From Manganitrophus sp963718695 (lineage in GTDB: Bacteria; Nitrospirota; Nitrospiria; SBBL01; Manganitrophaceae), in assembly GCA_963718695.1 (NCBI GenBank), contig OY970371.1:2480001-2544000 (forward strand): a stretch of DNA of 64,000 nucleotides, given 5' to 3'. The translations under genes and the position numbers were made by a program. The notes under the pieces are model-generated. The model did not search any database. It was not told the origin of the DNA and was given only the letters and a program-made list of their open reading frames with translations. Positions 17,723-26,850 of the stretch are shown in pieces; positions within the stretch are counted from its first letter, which is position 1; each line of letters starts with the position of its first letter.

Positions 17723-19015
17723 CTAGGACGATCTCAACCCTTCCAGGAAATCGGGACGGTTTTGAATCTCTTGACGGCCCGTACGAACGTCAATAGCGCG
17801 AAAGATCTTGTCTCGCCCTCCGGAAAGAAGGAGAATTTTCGTCACCTTTTGCTTCCGGGCCTCGGAGAGATACGACTCGACCGGCCCGTGGAACCCGTTG
17901 CGGCGGATAACCCGATAGCCGGCGTCGCGAAGCTGATGTGAAAGCAACATCGCATCGGAGGCCGCCTCCGCGGTGTGAAGCACCAGAAAATCGGCCGACG
18001 AGTAGTCCCAATCCGACCCGGCCACCTGCTCCAGGGCCCACTGAATCCGCTCGATGTGGAGGGCAAATCCGGTCGAGGAGGAGGGAGCGCCGAACTTTTC
18101 CAGAAGGTGGTCATATCGACCACCGCCTCCCAGTTCGGAGCCGGCCCCTTCGGCAAAAATCTCAAAGATCGTCCCCGTATAATAATCAAACCCGCGGACC
18201 TCGCCGAGATCGATCAAAAGAAATTCCTGGTGTCCGGCCTGTTTTAAAATTTCGTAGACTTCTCGAAGCCGGCGAAGCCCGGCCTTGCAGGGGGGAGAGG
18301 CGGCCAGCGGCTTCGCCGCATCAAACACTTCTTCCCCGCCGAAGAGATCCAACAGTGAGAGAACCTGCCGCCGGGTTTTCTGACCGACGCGCTCCTCTTT
18401 TAAGAGGGCCTCCAGATGGGAGGCATCTTTTTTGACAACCGCGCCTAAGATTCTTTTGAACGACGCAGGCGAGGATTCAAACGGCTGGAGGATGCCCCGC
18501 GTAAACGCCATCTGTCCGAGCGCGATCTTAAACGATTTGAGCCCCAGCTTCTGCAGAATTTCGATCGCGAGCGAAATCGTCTCCGCGTCCGCTTCGGCAT
18601 TGGAGGGGCCGATCAACTCTCCGCCGATCTGGTGTATTTCCCGCTCCCTTCCGGCATGCTCCTCCTCGTGTCGGAAAACATTGGCGGAATAGCAAAGCCG
18701 GATCGGGAGCGGTTGGTCGTTCAGAAGGGTCGCGGCGATTCGCGCGATCTGAGGAGTCACATCGGGACGCAAGACCATCATCCGGCCGGTCGCGCGGTCG
18801 ACGAACTTATAGGCGCGGTTGAGGAGCTCTTCTCCCACCCCGAGCGAGAAGACATCGAGGTACTCGAAGATCGGGGTGATCACCTCTTGATAGCCCCACC
18901 GGGAAAAGAGCGAGAGGATTTTTCGCTCGATCTCGCGGCGTCTCGACGTTCCTTCGGGGAGGAAGGTGGCCACCCCCTTCGGAATCATCGTTCTTGGTTT
19001 ACCGGGTAATTTCAT
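17723..19015 (-). CDS. hisZ: ATP phosphoribosyltransferase regulatory subunit HisZ
   Basis: 430 residues with the class II aminoacyl-tRNA synthetase fold of HisRS paralogues: motif region VLRPDVTPQIARIA, YSANVFRHEE, EIHQIGGELIG and EVRGFDYYTGTIFEIF with GGGGRYDHLL. HisZ lacks tRNA charging activity and activates the short HisG in the first step of histidine synthesis. The presence of a C-terminal extension (YSSADFLVLHTAEAASDAM onwards) resembling the HisRS anticodon-binding fold makes it longer than minimal HisZ (about 390). A true HisRS is less likely because the HisA signature is degenerate. A nearby hisG was not seen. Confidence 0.87.
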   Translation of the reverse strand: MKLPGKPRTMIPKGVATFLPEGTSRRREIERKILSLFSRWGYQEVITPIFEYLDVFSLGVGEELLNRAYKFVDRATGRMMVLRPDVTPQIARIAATLLNDQPLPIRLCYSANVFRHEEEHAGREREIHQIGGELIGPSNAEADAETISLAIEILQKLGLKSFKIALGQMAFTRGILQPFESSPASFKRILGAVVKKDASHLEALLKEERVGQKTRRQVLSLLDLFGGEEVFDAAKPLAASPPCKAGLRRLREVYEILKQAGHQEFLLIDLGEVRGFDYYTGTIFEIFAEGAGSELGGGGRYDHLLEKFGAPSSSTGFALHIERIQWALEQVAGSDWDYSSADFLVLHTAEAASDAMLLSHQLRDAGYRVIRRNGFHGPVESYLSEARKQKVTKILLLSGGRDKIFRAIDVRTGRQEIQNRPDFLEGLRSS

Positions 19016-19113
19016 GAAGCGTTAATTCAATCTTGGGTTTTCTGTTATTCGATTCAGCGCTCGATTGACGCAGGATAGAAGGAAAGGGAGCGGAGCGTTC
19101 TCAGTCTGACCAA

Positions 19114-19139
19114 GCGGCCCCGGCAAAAGCCGGGGCCGC
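19114..19139 (-). terminator. GC-rich hairpin downstream of serA
   Basis: Perfect 11-bp stem (GCGGCCCCGGC at 19114-19124, complement at 19129-19139) with an AAAA loop, 41 bases after the serA stop on the minus strand. The T tract is weak. It probably ends the serA transcript before hisZ. Confidence 0.6.
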
Positions 19140-19180
19140 AATGATATTCTAGACACTCTTTCAAAGATGAGGCGCGTTCC

Positions 19181-20761
19181 TTAAAGCTGGACCCGCTTCA
19201 CTGAAAGAACGTGAGGGAGCGATTTGAGCTCCTTGAGAACTTCCGGTGAGACGACCGAGTCGATCCCGACCACGGAGATCGCCTTACCGCCCGCCCGTTC
19301 ACGCCCGAGTTGCATTCGGGAGATGTTGATCTGATTTTTTGCGAGAAGATGCCCGAGCCCGCCGATCACCCCCGGCTTATCTTCGTTGAAAAGGTAGAGC
19401 ATATGCCCTTCGGGGACCACTTCCAGCGACATGCCGTCGATCTCTACGAAACGCGGCTCTTTCTTGTTGAAGATCGCTCCCGAGACGACCTTGCTCTGGC
19501 CTCCCGCCTTCACTTTGATTGTGATCAGGCTGGCGAAATTTCCCGCGTCGCTGCTCTTCGCCTCGTTGACCTCGATTCCCCGGTCTTTCGCGATGCTCGG
19601 GGCGTTGACATAATTGACTGTCTCTTCGAGAATCGGAGCGAGCAATCCTTTCACCGCCGCAAGTGTAATCGGGCTGGTCTGAAGGTCGGATGCTTCGCCG
19701 TGGTATTCGATCGTCACTTTTTCAATTCCGCCTTCGACGGTTTGACCGAGGAAGGAGCCCATTTTCTCCGCCAGCTCGACGTAGGGCTGGACCTTGGGGA
19801 GAAGATCGGCCGAGATCGATGGAAGATTCACCGCGTACCGGACAATGCCTCGAACGAGAAAATCGACCACCTGCTCCGCAATGGCCCAGGCCACGTTCTC
19901 CTGCGCTTCGGTGGTCGCGGCGCCAAGGTGAGGGGTGCAGATAAAGTTATCCAGGGTCAGGAGCGGATTCGCCGGATCGACCGGCTCCTTTTCGAAAACG
20001 TCAAATGCCGCCGCCGCGACCTTTCCGCTCTTGAGGCCCTCAAAGAGGTCGGTCTCATTGACGATCCCGCCGCGGGCGCAGTTGATGATCCGAACCCCAT
20101 GTTTCATCTTCTGGATCGCCGCCGCATTGATCATATACTTTGTTTCGGTGGTCAACGGAACGTGGAGGGTAATGATATCGGCGCGGGAGAAGAGGGTATC
20201 GAGATCGACCACCTCCACCCCTAATTTTTTGGCGTTCTCCGGGGAGAGAAAAGCGTCATAAGCGATGACGGTCATGTTCGCCCCTTGGGCGAGTTTGGCG
20301 ACATAGCTCCCGATCTGGCCGATCCCGATGATGCCGATCGTTTTATTGAAGAGTTCCATCCCCATGAATTTGTTCTTTTCCCACTTCCCGGACTTCACCG
20401 ACGCGTTCGCCTGAGGAACCTGCCGGGCCATCGACATCAGAAGGGAGAAAGAGTGCTCGGCGGTGGTCACCGTGTTCCCGCCGGGGGTGTTCATGACGAC
20501 AATTCCACGCTTCGTCGCAGCCGGAAGGTCAACGTTATCGAGCCCCGATCCGGCCCGGCCAATGACCTTAAGGCTCTTCGCCGCGGCGATCACGTCCTTC
20601 GTCACCTTGGTCCCGCTTCGGATAATGAGCGCATCGTAGTTCGGGATCTCCTCGATCAACTGTGCCGGCGTCAGCTTTGTTTTAACGTCGACATTGAGGC
20701 CGGCCTTCTTTAGAATTTCAACGCCCCGTTCTGAAAGGGAATCACTGATTAATACCTTCAT
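19181..20761 (-). CDS. serA: D-3-phosphoglycerate dehydrogenase
   Basis: 526 residues, the long (type 1) form. The D-isomer dehydrogenase catalytic and NAD-binding domains occupy residues 1-315 (VIGRAGSGLDNVDLPAA, GIIGIGQIGSYVAKLA, NCARGGIVNETDL, CTPHLGAATTEAQENV with catalytic Arg, Glu and His). An intervening substrate-binding ASB domain and a C-terminal ACT domain (HMLYLFNEDKPGVIGGLGHLL) follow, the ACT domain giving serine feedback control in this family. It catalyses the first step of serine synthesis. Start supported by AGGAGG 7 bases upstream. The class V aminotransferase gene lies 99 bp upstream on the same strand. Confidence 0.95.
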   Translation of the reverse strand: MKVLISDSLSERGVEILKKAGLNVDVKTKLTPAQLIEEIPNYDALIIRSGTKVTKDVIAAAKSLKVIGRAGSGLDNVDLPAATKRGIVVMNTPGGNTVTTAEHSFSLLMSMARQVPQANASVKSGKWEKNKFMGMELFNKTIGIIGIGQIGSYVAKLAQGANMTVIAYDAFLSPENAKKLGVEVVDLDTLFSRADIITLHVPLTTETKYMINAAAIQKMKHGVRIINCARGGIVNETDLFEGLKSGKVAAAAFDVFEKEPVDPANPLLTLDNFICTPHLGAATTEAQENVAWAIAEQVVDFLVRGIVRYAVNLPSISADLLPKVQPYVELAEKMGSFLGQTVEGGIEKVTIEYHGEASDLQTSPITLAAVKGLLAPILEETVNYVNAPSIAKDRGIEVNEAKSSDAGNFASLITIKVKAGGQSKVVSGAIFNKKEPRFVEIDGMSLEVVPEGHMLYLFNEDKPGVIGGLGHLLAKNQINISRMQLGRERAGGKAISVVGIDSVVSPEVLKELKSLPHVLSVKRVQL

Positions 20762-20860
20762 AAAAAAACCTCCTAAACGCTTTCAGCCGTCAGCTGTCAG
20801 CAAGAATAAAAAAGCATCAAACAGGATCTTTCGCTGATGGCCGACAGAAGATCGCTCGAA

Positions 20861-22000
20861 TTACTTCTTTAAAAGAATTTCCTGCGCGATGCCGACGCCG
20901 GTCCCCAGCTTCAGAGGATGCCCCATCCCCTTGAGAACCATTTCGACCGCCGCGACCGCAGTGATAATATCAAAGGTATCCATGTATCCCATCGTGGCGA
21001 TCCGGAAAACCTTCCCCTTGAGCTGGTCTTGTCCGCCCGCGGCCGTGATGCCGTATTTCACGCGGAGATCTTTGTAAATCGCCTGACCGTCATAGCCCTG
21101 GGGCGCTTCGATCGCCGTCACCGCATCGCTCGGATACTCCTTCGGAAAGAGGGAAAGCCCCAACCCCTTCATCGCTTCCCGCGTTGCTTTGGCAAGAAGA
21201 CCCTGGCGTGCAAATACGTTTTGCAGCCCCTCTTCTTTGAGCATCCGGAGCGATTGGTCCAGGCCGACGATCAGCGAGACCGCGGGGGTATAAGCGGTCT
21301 GATTCTTCGCCAAACCTTCCCGCTCTTTCTTGAAGTTGAAATAGAACTTCGCGTTCTTCGCTTTCTCCGACTGGCGCCACGCTTTCTCGGAAACGGAGAC
21401 GAACGCCAATCCCGGCGGCAAGGCCATCGCCTTCTGCGAGCCGGTCACAACGACATCGAGGCCCCACGCGTCGGTCTGGATGTCGAAGACCCCCATCGCC
21501 GAGACGGCATCGACGATCATCAAGGTCCCTTCGAACTGTTTGACGACCTCGCCGATCTCGCGGATCGGGTGGGCCACACCGGTCGAGGTTTCATTGGCCT
21601 GGGTAAAAACCGCTTTGATCGAGGGATCTTTCTGGAGGGCGGCTTTAATCTGCTCCGGCTTCACCGCGTATCCCCACTCAATCTTGATTTCCTCCGCCTT
21701 GACACCGTAGGCTGCGCAGATCTTTCCCCAGCGCTCGCCGAACTTTCCGCTGTTGACGAACAGCGCCTTGTCGCCGGGAGAGAGGAAGTTGGTGACCGAT
21801 CCTTCCATGCCGCCGGTCCCCGATGAAGCGATGATGAGGACGTCGTTCTGGGTCTGGTAGAGCCACTTCAAATCTTGTTTGACCCGCTCGAGGATCTTCG
21901 CAAATTCGGGGGCGCGGTGATGCAGGATCGGCTGGGCCATCGCCAAGAGCACTTCAGGAGAGACCTGAGTCGGACCCGGCGCCAAGAGGTACTTCTTCAT
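20861..22000 (-). CDS. Class V PLP-dependent aminotransferase (COG0075; alanine/serine-glyoxylate type)
   Basis: 379 residues. Starts MKKYLLAPGPTQVSPEVL, the APGPT motif of the PucG/AgxT/soluble-hydrogenase-subunit branch. SSGTGGMEGSVTNFL binds the cofactor phosphate, DAVSAMGVFDI holds the Asp that contacts PLP, and the Schiff-base lysine sits in VTGSQKAMALPPG. C-terminal GITAAGGQDQLKGKVFRIATMG is typical. Beside serA it may act as the serine-pathway or glyoxylate transaminase, since COG0075 members replace SerC in some organisms. AGGAG precedes the start. Confidence 0.88.
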   Translation of the reverse strand: MKKYLLAPGPTQVSPEVLLAMAQPILHHRAPEFAKILERVKQDLKWLYQTQNDVLIIASSGTGGMEGSVTNFLSPGDKALFVNSGKFGERWGKICAAYGVKAEEIKIEWGYAVKPEQIKAALQKDPSIKAVFTQANETSTGVAHPIREIGEVVKQFEGTLMIVDAVSAMGVFDIQTDAWGLDVVVTGSQKAMALPPGLAFVSVSEKAWRQSEKAKNAKFYFNFKKEREGLAKNQTAYTPAVSLIVGLDQSLRMLKEEGLQNVFARQGLLAKATREAMKGLGLSLFPKEYPSDAVTAIEAPQGYDGQAIYKDLRVKYGITAAGGQDQLKGKVFRIATMGYMDTFDIITAVAAVEMVLKGMGHPLKLGTGVGIAQEILLKK

Positions 22001-22128
22001 CTTTTCTACTCCTTTAGGATTTAAACAAGTTTTAGGGTGGACAAGAAACTAAGAATTTTTTGACGGTAACATAGGGGGGCAAAAAATGTCAAGAAAAAGG
22101 TTCAAATTATGATAAGATGAAAGCACAT

Positions 22129-22157
22129 TTGACAAGACTTCTCTTTCGGTTTACCTT
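22129..22157 (+). promoter_or_regulatory. Candidate sigma-70 promoter of the amidase-truA pair
   Basis: TTGACA at 22129-22134 and TACCTT at 22152-22157 are separated by 17 bases, in the divergent space between the aminotransferase and amidase genes. The -10 is weak. Confidence 0.4.
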
Positions 22158-22288
22158 GGCAGGAAACAGCTCCTCTATTCCCAGTACGGTTTCCGAAACC
22201 AATCCATCCGGAGCAACCCGCCTTCCACTCAGAAGGGTCGCTGTACACCCTCTTGGAGACCGGAGGAAAACCGGATGATGAAAAGCCT

Positions 22289-23827
22289 ATGAGACAATCC
22301 TCCAACCCGACCCCACATTTTCTTCAATTGCGACGCGTTGCCCTTCTATCAATTTTCTTCATGATGGTCATGGCGATACCGATGATGTCTCCCGCAATCG
22401 CGGCGCAAGAGGTGAAGGAGGCGGATGCCTGCCGCGACGGCCTGAAGGCCGCCCCCGAACGGAAAAAACTGAGAGAAAATTGGGAAGAGTGCATTCAGAG
22501 ATACAAGGAGACCCGCGCCTTCAAACAGCACGACGGACGGGTGCTCCTGGAGATCGCGCGACTTTATCAGGAGCTCTATCTTTATTCCAATCGGAAAGAG
22601 GATCTTCGCACCGCCAAGGAACACTATCAAAAGATCGCTGAGAAATCGTCTCAATCCTTTCCTGGAAAAGAGGCCCAGCGACAGATAAACCGGATCGAAA
22701 CCCTTCTGGGAGAGACACCCGCTCCCACCTCGGAGGTGACCGTCCTTTCCAATATCCGGCACTGGGCCTATCCGGACTATACGCGGGTCGTCATTGATGT
22801 CAATCGTCCCGCCTCTTTCGAGGTTGAAAAATCTTCTTCGACTTCGCTGACGGTCCGTCTTTCAGACGCCGTTCTGGGAGATCTTTTCAAAAAAAACCGA
22901 TCCATCGTCGTTCGTGACGGCCCCCTGAAACAGATTGAGGCAAAACAAAAAGAGCGTCAGACCGTCGATGTCGTGCTGCGTTTTAAGCAGCTTGGCTCTC
23001 ACAAAGTGATCCCGCTCAGCGATCCCGATCGGTTGGTGATCGACATCTCCAACGGCAAACAGGAATCGACAACGACCCGGGCCGATTCCAAAGAGGAGTC
23101 TACCCAGCCGGACGTAATGGCATTGCTTCCCCCTCCTCCCTCCTTCGCAATCAGGACGATCGTCATCGACCCGGGCCATGGGGGAAAAGACCCGGGCGCC
23201 ATCGGCGTCAACGGACTGGAGGAAAAAGAGGTGGTCCTCGATGTCTCCCTCCGCTTGAAAGACCTGATCGAGAAGAAGCTCAAAAAAAAGGTGATCATGA
23301 CCCGCGACGATGACGTGTTCATCCCCCTCGACGAGCGGACCCTCCTGGCCAATGCAAAAAAGGCCGACCTCTTTATCTCGGTGCATGCCAACTCGAGTCC
23401 GAAGCGGAGCACGCAGGGGGTCGAAGTCTATTTCCTCGGCCGGGCGACCGATGACAGAGCCATCGAGGTGGCGGCGCGCGAAAATGCCACCAGTGAAAAA
23501 GCGGCGCGCGATTTTCAGGAGGTCATTTTAAACGACCTGGAACGCGATTTTAATATCAACGAGTCGCTGGAATTCGCCCATTTCACCGAGAACGCCTTTG
23601 TCGAAAAGCTGATCCCGAAATATCCGACCCACTCCCTCGGCGTGAAGCGGGCTCCTTTCTATGTCTTGGCCAACACCAACATGCCGGCCATTCTGGCCGA
23701 GATCTCCTTCCTCACCCATCCGGCGGAGGCCAAGCGGCTTCGAAGCAGCCTATACCGCCAAAAGATTGCGGAAGCCCTCTTCAGAGGAATCGAGCGATAC
23801 CTCGATTCCGCCAAAGCCGACTCATAA
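22289..23827 (+). CDS. amiC: N-acetylmuramoyl-L-alanine amidase, AMIN plus Amidase_3
   Basis: 512 residues from the ATG at 22289; a TTG at 22253 is also in frame but has no ribosome binding site. A signal peptide (residues about 15-38, ending SPAIAAQ) is followed by a TPR-like helical region (to about 130), an AMIN domain (IRHWAYPDYTRVVIDVNRP) that binds septal peptidoglycan or secretins, and the zinc amidase domain (IVIDPGHGGKDPGAIG with His and Glu ligands, VIMTRDDDVFIPLDERTLLANA, FISVHANSS, and the late catalytic Glu in NMPAILAEISFLTHP). It splits septal peptidoglycan in the periplasm. truA begins 5 bp after its stop, so the two are co-transcribed. Confidence 0.9.
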   Translation: MRQSSNPTPHFLQLRRVALLSIFFMMVMAIPMMSPAIAAQEVKEADACRDGLKAAPERKKLRENWEECIQRYKETRAFKQHDGRVLLEIARLYQELYLYSNRKEDLRTAKEHYQKIAEKSSQSFPGKEAQRQINRIETLLGETPAPTSEVTVLSNIRHWAYPDYTRVVIDVNRPASFEVEKSSSTSLTVRLSDAVLGDLFKKNRSIVVRDGPLKQIEAKQKERQTVDVVLRFKQLGSHKVIPLSDPDRLVIDISNGKQESTTTRADSKEESTQPDVMALLPPPPSFAIRTIVIDPGHGGKDPGAIGVNGLEEKEVVLDVSLRLKDLIEKKLKKKVIMTRDDDVFIPLDERTLLANAKKADLFISVHANSSPKRSTQGVEVYFLGRATDDRAIEVAARENATSEKAARDFQEVILNDLERDFNINESLEFAHFTENAFVEKLIPKYPTHSLGVKRAPFYVLANTNMPAILAEISFLTHPAEAKRLRSSLYRQKIAEALFRGIERYLDSAKADS

Positions 23828-23832
23828 TTAAA

Positions 23833-24573
23833 ATGCCCGAGAACCTCATCAAGCTGACCCTGGAATACGACGGCACCCACTACCACGGCTGGCAGAGCCA
23901 GCCCCACCTCAACACCATTCAAGGAACGATCGAAAAAGCCCTTGCGCAATTGACCCGAAAGCCGGTCCGGATCACCGGCGCGGGACGAACCGACGCCGGC
24001 GTCCATGCCTTCGGTCAGGTGGCCCACTTCTCCCCGCCGGTCTTGTTCGATTCCGCGACATGGACCCGCGGGCTCAATGCGATCTTACCGGACGACATCG
24101 CCGTTCGATCGGCCGAGAACGTTCCCCCCTCTTTCCACGCGCGATTCTCTGCGAAGAAAAAATCGTATGCCTACTTCATCTACAATCATCCGCGCCGATC
24201 TCCCATTCATCGGCGAACGGCCTGGCATGTTTTTCAGCCATTGGATCTTTCCAAAATGAGGAAAGCCGGCCGCTTGCTGATCGGCCGCCACGACTTCACC
24301 TCGCTCTGCGCCGCCGCCGCTGAAGGAGAAGATCGTATCGTCGATCTTCAGAAGATCGAATTTAAGAAGGATGGGGATCGAATCAAAATCACCTTCCAAG
24401 CGCCGCGTTTTCTGCAGTATATGGTCCGGAATCTGGTCGGATTGCTCGTGGAAGTGGGGCGGGGTCGAAGGGCGGCTTCAGAAATCCCTGAAATATTGGA
24501 GGGACGCGATCGGCGCCTGGCTGGTCCCACCGCGCCGCCGCAGGGACTCTTTCTGATGCAGATCGATTACTGA
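23833..24573 (+). CDS. truA: tRNA pseudouridine(38-40) synthase TruA
   Basis: 246 residues, family-typical. The catalytic Asp54 lies in GAGRTDAGVHAFGQVAHF; N-terminal KLTLEYDGTHYHGWQSQP and C-terminal FLQYMVRNLVGLLVEVGRG are diagnostic. It converts uridines 38-40 of the anticodon arm to pseudouridine. The gene follows the amidase by 5 bp and ends convergently with the DUF4438 gene, overlapping it by 7 bp. Confidence 0.95.
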   Translation: MPENLIKLTLEYDGTHYHGWQSQPHLNTIQGTIEKALAQLTRKPVRITGAGRTDAGVHAFGQVAHFSPPVLFDSATWTRGLNAILPDDIAVRSAENVPPSFHARFSAKKKSYAYFIYNHPRRSPIHRRTAWHVFQPLDLSKMRKAGRLLIGRHDFTSLCAAAAEGEDRIVDLQKIEFKKDGDRIKITFQAPRFLQYMVRNLVGLLVEVGRGRRAASEIPEILEGRDRRLAGPTAPPQGLFLMQIDY

Positions 24574-25493
24574 CCGGATCTCTTCCGAGCGGAAGATTTT
24601 CTCCAACGGCCGACGCCGAGATAAAGACCGATGTTAGCGTCGGCCTGAACGGTCGGGCGAAGGTGACCCTTTCTGCTGGTCAGGAGGGTCTGCACACCGG
24701 GGCCATGGCCGGCAAGCTGGCTGTCTCCGTGAACGACCACCCCGACCGAGACCGCCCCCGCCTGATAATTCCAGCCGAAGGTGCTGTCATGATCGACAAT
24801 CGCCACGAGGTCGCCGAAGCGGAGCCGGTCGAGTTGATGCTCCCGAATCGCCGCCATGTCGCTCGTCTGAATATCGTAGTCTCCTTTGAAGATATCGCTG
24901 TGACCGAGCCCCGAGCCCATCAGCTTTCCGGGAACAATTGCGGCCACGGGGATCTCGAGTCGTCCTTCACCGGCCGGGCGGGCGCCGAGTTTCCCCAAAA
25001 GCGCCGGATCAAGACTGAAGCAGTGGATGTCGGGACAGTCGAGCAGACGCAGCCCCTGACCGAAAGCCCGAATCAGGACCTTATCGTCATGGGTCATTTT
25101 TTCCAAAGCCGCATCGGGGAAGTCCGCCAGGACATGCTCCACACCGCCGTGATGGCCGGTGACAATCCCCTTCTCCCCCTTGGCATCGCCGGAGATAAGG
25201 GTCGCCTCATTCCCGACGCAGGAGAAGATGTTAAAACCCCGGTTCGGATCTTGGGTCAGCTTGGTCGGATCACTCGTGAACGAAACCCCCGGCTCGATGT
25301 GGTCCCCCGCCAATCCGAAAACCGAATCGCCGACCTTCACGTTGTAGGTAATCCCGCCGACGCTCGGCAGCATCACCCCCTGACCGGTCCGGGAGACCTC
25401 CCAGCCGTAGCTGCGCGGGTACATGACCGTTCCTTGAACGGCGAATTTCACCAGCGATGTTTCATTGGTTCGGATCGACCGGTCGCGCTTCAT
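24567..25493 (-). CDS. DUF4438 family protein, function unknown
   Basis: 308 residues from the ATG at 25493, which overlaps the lgt stop as ATGA; the longer open frame upstream is antisense-like sequence inside lgt. The protein has the features of the DUF4438 family known from Thermotoga: PSVGGITYNVKVGDSVFGLAGDHIEPG near the start, CVGNEATLISGDAKGEKGIVTGHHGG in the middle, and LRFGDLVAIVDHDSTFGW followed by a Gly/His-rich VGVVVHGDSQLAGHGPGV near the end. There is no signal peptide, so it is cytoplasmic. No reaction is known for the family. Translational coupling with lgt is probably incidental. Confidence 0.8.
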   Translation of the reverse strand: MKRDRSIRTNETSLVKFAVQGTVMYPRSYGWEVSRTGQGVMLPSVGGITYNVKVGDSVFGLAGDHIEPGVSFTSDPTKLTQDPNRGFNIFSCVGNEATLISGDAKGEKGIVTGHHGGVEHVLADFPDAALEKMTHDDKVLIRAFGQGLRLLDCPDIHCFSLDPALLGKLGARPAGEGRLEIPVAAIVPGKLMGSGLGHSDIFKGDYDIQTSDMAAIREHQLDRLRFGDLVAIVDHDSTFGWNYQAGAVSVGVVVHGDSQLAGHGPGVQTLLTSRKGHLRPTVQADANIGLYLGVGRWRKSSARKRSGQ

Positions 25494-26305
25494 TTCTTCT
25501 TCCCGGAAACAGGCCGGCCCGCCGGCTGCTCTCCCCGCTTGAATCGGATGGCCACCATCACCGCGCCGAGAATGAACATCGGAAGGCTCAGGAGCTGCCC
25601 CATCGAAAGGGGGCCGAGGATAAATCCCAACTGCGGGTCGGGCTGGCGGAAGAACTCGGTGATGAAACGAAAGAGACCGTAGAAGAGAAAGAAAGACCAG
25701 AAGACAACCCCGCGGGGGAGGTTTCGACCGGAGAGAACCCAGAGAATGAAAAAGAGGGCCGGCCCCTCCAACGCGGCCTGATAGAGCTGAGAGGGATGGC
25801 GGCAGGCCTCGTCCGCCTGCGGGAAGACCATACACCAGGGAACATCGGTCGGCCGTCCCCAGAGCTCGCCGTTGATAAAGTTGCCGATCCGTCCCAACCC
25901 GAGGCCGACCGGCACCGCCGGCACGCAGACATCGGCCAGATCATAGAAGGAGTATTTATACTGTTTACAGAAAAGGGTACCGGCGACCAGCACGCCGATC
26001 AGCCCCCCATGAAACGACATCCCTCCTTCCCATACGGCGAGGATCTTCGAGGGATTTTCGAGATAAAAACCGGGATTGTAGAAGAGAACATAACCGAGCC
26101 GGCCCCCCAAGATGACCCCGATCGCCACATAGAGCATCATATCGGAGATCTCTTCCTTGGTGATCTTGAGCCCTCGCCGGACCGCCGCCGCGCGAATGAT
26201 GAAGATCGCCGCAATAAAGGAGACGGCATACATTAAGCCGTACCATCGAAAAGCGAGCGGACCGATCCGGATAAAAACCGGGTCAATATCGGGGTATTTA
26301 ATCAT
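25490..26305 (-). CDS. lgt: Prolipoprotein diacylglyceryl transferase
   Basis: 271 residues with about seven membrane segments. The Lgt signature GLGRIGNFINGELWGRPTD holds the conserved Arg and Asn-Gly-Glu, and SFHGGLIGVL contains the essential His-Gly. It attaches diacylglycerol to the lipobox cysteine at the inner membrane, the first step for the several lipoproteins in this window (TPR, esterase-like and HEAT proteins). The C-terminal basic tail overlaps the DUF4438 start. Confidence 0.95.
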   Translation of the reverse strand: MIKYPDIDPVFIRIGPLAFRWYGLMYAVSFIAAIFIIRAAAVRRGLKITKEEISDMMLYVAIGVILGGRLGYVLFYNPGFYLENPSKILAVWEGGMSFHGGLIGVLVAGTLFCKQYKYSFYDLADVCVPAVPVGLGLGRIGNFINGELWGRPTDVPWCMVFPQADEACRHPSQLYQAALEGPALFFILWVLSGRNLPRGVVFWSFFLFYGLFRFITEFFRQPDPQLGFILGPLSMGQLLSLPMFILGAVMVAIRFKRGEQPAGRPVSGKKK

Positions 26306-26317
26306 AATGATCTAAAT

Positions 26318-26414
26318 GACGTGAGGCGTGAGGCGTTGGGCGTGAGGGGTTTAAAGATGAAAAGACACCATCTTTTGATCTGACCCCTGACGCCTCACCC
26401 CTCACGCCTCACGT
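26318..26414. repeat. Long imperfect inverted repeat built of GTGAGGC units
   Basis: One arm (26318-26350) carries tandem copies of a GTGAGGC-like heptamer; the complementary arm (about 26382-26414) closes a large hairpin. The loop holds a further 7-bp stem (AAAGATG/CATCTTT). The structure fills the space between lgt and the gerW-like gene and could end transcription of the latter. Confidence 0.6.
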
Positions 26415-26427
26415 GTTTTTTCCTCTC

Positions 26428-26850
26428 TTAAGGTGTTTGCAATCCGGGCGTGAATCCAGGCGCGCCGGGGCTCGGTCTCTCCACCCGCTCCGCGGCCTCC
26501 TGCTTTCCGGCTTTCTGGGAAACCTTCTCGACCACTTTATCGATCAGTTCCGGCACCTTCTCGTAAAGGGCATCCAGTCCTTTTCCCTTGCCGATATTCA
26601 ATAATGAGACGTTATGATCCTTGACCACGAGAAAGGCGATCGGCTCGACCTTCACGCCGCCTCCCCCGCCGACCCCTTCACCTTGTTGAGCCTGTCCGCC
26701 GCCGCCGACGCCGATTCCCATTGAAATCCGGGAAACGGGGATAATCGAGACATTGCCCGCCTGGAACGCTTCGCCGATAATGGTTTCGGTATTTGCGATC
26801 GTTTTGAGCTGTTCTAAGAGTGTCTTCATCAAATCTTCTGCGATACTCAT
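26428..26850 (-). CDS. GerW/YtfJ family protein
   Basis: 140 residues. ETIIGEAFQAGNVSIIPVSRISMGIGVGGG is the family core, with a glycine-rich centre (about residues 45-65), then VEPIAFLVVKDHNVSLLNI. The family is named after Bacillus GerW (YtfJ), a spore germination protein, but it also occurs in many non-sporulating bacteria with unknown function. The start overlaps the stop of the DUF2953 gene by 4 bp, the same pairing as Bacillus ytfI-ytfJ. A Pro-rich tail ends the protein. Confidence 0.88.
   Translation of the reverse strand: MSIAEDLMKTLLEQLKTIANTETIIGEAFQAGNVSIIPVSRISMGIGVGGGGQAQQGEGVGGGGGVKVEPIAFLVVKDHNVSLLNIGKGKGLDALYEKVPELIDKVVEKVSQKAGKQEAAERVERPSPGAPGFTPGLQTP

Noticed and set aside
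17938..20713. Long plus-strand open frames (for example 19310-20224 and 17938-18435) opposite hisZ and serA
   Set aside because: They lie antisense to well-supported conserved genes, have no recognisable domains and show compositional bias (Arg/Pro-rich) typical of GC-rich shadows.
22274..22291. Five-codon ATGATGAAAAGCCTATGA frame just before the amidase start, with GGAGG upstream
   Set aside because: Too short to call a leader peptide; it may simply place the ribosome, and no attenuation hairpin is evident.
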